A DNA stretch of 64,000 bases, from positions 186,001-250,000 of the forward strand of contig CANLLN010000001.1 of assembly GCA_947491945.1 (NCBI GenBank), in the 5' to 3' direction. Origin of the DNA: an uncultured Carboxylicivirga sp. Lineage in GTDB: Bacteria > Bacteroidota > Bacteroidia > Bacteroidales > Marinilabiliaceae. How positions within the stretch are numbered: position 1 is the first letter of the stretch; every line of letters starts with the position of its first letter. Both the position numbers and the translations under genes were made by a program. Under the pieces are notes generated by a model that was not told the origin of the DNA, did not search any database, and saw only the letters and a list, made by a program, of their open reading frames with translations. Positions 62,230-64,000 of the stretch are shown piece after piece.

Positions 62230-64000
62230 TTATCCTTCGATTACAACTCCATACCTATTTTCAATAAACTTATCTAACTCGGACTTATTTGTTTCACTAA
62301 GCATATATTCAATATCTGCATCTGAAAAATCATATATGCCAAAGTTTTTAATATAATTTCTGCTCAATGAGAAATACCCTGAAGAATATGGCTTGCTTGT
62401 ATTAGCAATGTAAAACCAGAACAAACGCGAACTAAATAAAATCTTAATAACCTGAAGCTTGATCGGGTTATTATCAACAACAGCTAATCCATTATAAAAA
62501 AGAAGATCTTCTTTAGAAATTATAAAGTTTGGAGTCGATGGTGCTATATGTGGGAAAAATAACTTACTACCCATTTTCTCAAGAGATTGGTTTCTACCAT
62601 AAGCATACCATGCTTCGTATTTCCCATTACCTTTATCTCTTCTTGCGAGTATTTCTTTCTTTGTAAATAAATAATTATAGGCTTTAGGGAAACTTTTATA
62701 GAAGGATTTCTCCTCAATCACCTTGGGCTGAGATAATTCCTTAACATATCGATATGGAAATATTATTTTCCGTTTTATTAAATCGATATCCGAAATTGTA
62801 GTTAACTTATTTGGATTGATAATATCCCTACATATTGCTTTTTCTATTTGAAAAATTTTTTCATCATCTTTCAAATAATAATAGTTTTTATCCTCTTTAA
62901 TTGGATCAAATACATATACATTATTTTTTAATGTTGCAATTCCATTTCTTGTTTTATATTGACTACCAAAAGATTTCCCAATATTCTCAATCCTTTTAAT
63001 TAAATCTATCTTACTAAAACTCCAGCCATCTTCAACACCCAAATCCACATATTTCCTTTTTGTATATGTATTTAACCCAAATCTTAATTCAGAACTATTT
63101 ATTTTCTTATACCTAATAAATTGTGAAGCACAATTCTTAATTAAACAAATACAAGTATATGTAGATCTTGAGTGGAATATTTGCTCTCCCCCAAAATCTA
63201 TCAAATCAAATTCATTCCTACGTTTAGTTATGTATTCTCTTAATGCCCTACCATTTACACTTTTTAAGAATGAATTTACAGTTATATAACCAAGTACTCC
63301 ATTTTCCTTTAATTGCTCTAGAGCAATTTGAAAAAATGGGATATACAAATCAGGATGTCCTGTTGCACACACACTCCAGTTTTGCAAATATTTTTTTGTA
63401 TCATCATCTACATTTCTAGAGCAGACGTAAGGTGGATTACCCAGAATGATATCAAAATATAAAGCCCATTCATGGTTTAGCGCATTCCCAACGAATAAAT
63501 TAAAATTAAAGTCTTCGTCTTCACCGCTTAAAAGGGCTACCAACGACAGTAAAAGCTTTGTTCTTTCTATACTATACTCTTGAATATCTAATCCATAAAT
63601 GTGATTCTCGAATATATCATAAAAACTTTTACCAGTTTTATTTCTCAAGTAAATAGCTGAATCGGCTAAAAAGCCTCCGCATCCACATGATATATCTGCA
63701 AGTTTTAAATCAGGCTTGATGACAGTCCTTGAGAAAGCACTTTTTATTATAAAAGACCTAATGTTTGTAGGAGTATATACAGCGCCATTTACAATTTTAT
63801 CCTTGGGTGAAATAACAAACTCAAATAGCTCAATTAAATTTTCAAGCTCAAATTTATCCTCAAATAGATTCAAAAAGTCAGCTAAATAATCCCAATCTTC
63901 ATCCTGCGAATTGATAAGAAGATTTCCAATAAGATTATTGTTAACCACCTTAATGTCATTAATGCTAATAAAAGTCGATATTAATAGGCGATTTATTTTA
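62230..64000 (-). CDS. N6-adenine DNA methyltransferase, 5' end cut by window edge
   Basis: This is an N-6 DNA methylase with the FxGxG-like SAM site LADISCGCGGFLADSA and the catalytic DIILGNPPYVC. The gene has YTPTNIRSF early, as in type I/IIG and TaqI-like enzymes, and a C-terminal half likely to be the target-recognition domain. A GTG at 63948 could start it, but the frame stays open upstream to base 64,000, so the N-terminus probably lies outside. The lack of a visible restriction nuclease means it could be an orphan methylase, a type IIG enzyme, or part of a larger defence system beyond the edge. Confidence 0.88.
   Translation of the reverse strand, partial: KINRLLISTFISINDIKVVNNNLIGNLLINSQDEDWDYLADFLNLFEDKFELENLIELFEFVISPKDKIVNGAVYTPTNIRSFIIKSAFSRTVIKPDLKLADISCGCGGFLADSAIYLRNKTGKSFYDIFENHIYGLDIQEYSIERTKLLLSLVALLSGEDEDFNFNLFVGNALNHEWALYFDIILGNPPYVCSRNVDDDTKKYLQNWSVCATGHPDLYIPFFQIALEQLKENGVLGYITVNSFLKSVNGRALREYITKRRNEFDLIDFGGEQIFHSRSTYTCICLIKNCASQFIRYKKINSSELRFGLNTYTKRKYVDLGVEDGWSFSKIDLIKRIENIGKSFGSQYKTRNGIATLKNNVYVFDPIKEDKNYYYLKDDEKIFQIEKAICRDIINPNKLTTISDIDLIKRKIIFPYRYVKELSQPKVIEEKSFYKSFPKAYNYLFTKKEILARRDKGNGKYEAWYAYGRNQSLEKMGSKLFFPHIAPSTPNFIISKEDLLFYNGLAVVDNNPIKLQVIKILFSSRLFWFYIANTSKPYSSGYFSLSRNYIKNFGIYDFSDADIEYMLSETNKSELDKFIENRYGVVIEG

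Noticed and set aside
49378-64000. CRISPR array or tRNA gene in the island
   Set aside because: I looked for regularly spaced repeats and cloverleaf-like segments with a CCA or TTCGA-type loop and saw none; the repeats found are isolated inverted or direct repeats.

Overview
The window reads as a chromosome segment of a Bacteroidota member, most likely in or near Bacteroidales/Marinilabiliales. This placement is inferred from lineage-typical genes: a SusC/TonB-type receptor with a carboxypeptidase-regulatory N-terminus, a MurF-Alr fusion, BT_3928-like, DUF1599 and DUF4382 proteins, a PD40 surface protein and a DUF5712 relaxase. It is also supported by Bacteroidota promoters (TTTG, 19 nt, TAnnTTTG), the general lack of Shine-Dalgarno sequences, and moderate GC. 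No rRNA, tRNA or CRISPR array was found.

Bases 1-49,380 are ordinary core genome. 1-3.3 kb: a TPP-riboswitch-controlled TonB-dependent receptor (cut by the left edge), with two thiamine-phosphate-synthase-superfamily genes upstream. 3.5-4.5 kb: tandem thioredoxins, one exported and one cytoplasmic. 4.6-8.8 kb: CCA-adding enzyme, a SPOUT methyltransferase, an SDR, a FAH-family hydrolase and a DEDDh exonuclease. 8.9-14.9 kb: a PD40/TPR envelope protein, an exported lipoprotein superoxide dismutase, a KefG/KefC-like pair and a DUF4382 lipoprotein. 15.2-21 kb: tpiA with two conserved partners, then a TonB-C-like exported protein and a PAS histidine kinase. 21.3-28.3 kb: argS, a coiled-coil membrane protein, an LTA-synthase-like sulfatase and ornithine aminotransferase. 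28.6-36.5 kb: a sugar-kinase/RapZ-C fusion, a 46-residue Cys-rich protein and a MurU-like nucleotidyltransferase that together look like a cell-wall-sugar salvage operon, followed by NhaA, EamA, PAP2, SUI1, HAD and DUF2721 genes. 36.6-38.8 kb: arginine decarboxylase and agmatinase (putrescine synthesis). 39-49.4 kb: a Cache-type histidine kinase, a degenerate nucleotidyltransferase, murF-alr, tdk, rsmI, a YjjG-like nucleotidase and mnmE.

Immediately after the mnmE stop codon the DNA becomes visibly A+T-richer and a mobile element begins (about 49.4-56.5 kb). It carries a tyrosine integrase, an HTH regulator with a 16-nt palindrome upstream, a replisome-organiser-like protein with a DnaC-like ATPase, an inverted-repeat cluster that may be oriT, an RHH mobilization protein with a membrane segment, a DUF5712 relaxase, ParA, a palindrome/direct-repeat block that may be parS, and an RHH protein. 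No conjugation machinery is visible, so it looks mobilizable rather than self-conjugative. Its left junction would be the 3' end of mnmE, a known island target in other bacteria. The right end was not found.

From 56.5 kb to the right edge is accessory cargo, mostly on the minus strand. It holds a cyclic-phosphate receiver-like protein, a duplicated small Cys-rich gene with one copy broken by a stop codon, gene remnants, a DUF6557/antitoxin-like/HicB-like composite protein, an OB-fold-like secreted protein, an unknown zinc-finger-like protein, a metallophosphoesterase, another small Cys-rich protein, and an N6-adenine DNA methyltransferase that runs off the right edge. The strongest leads are the kinase-RapZ/MurU operon and the architecture and cargo of the mnmE-linked element.
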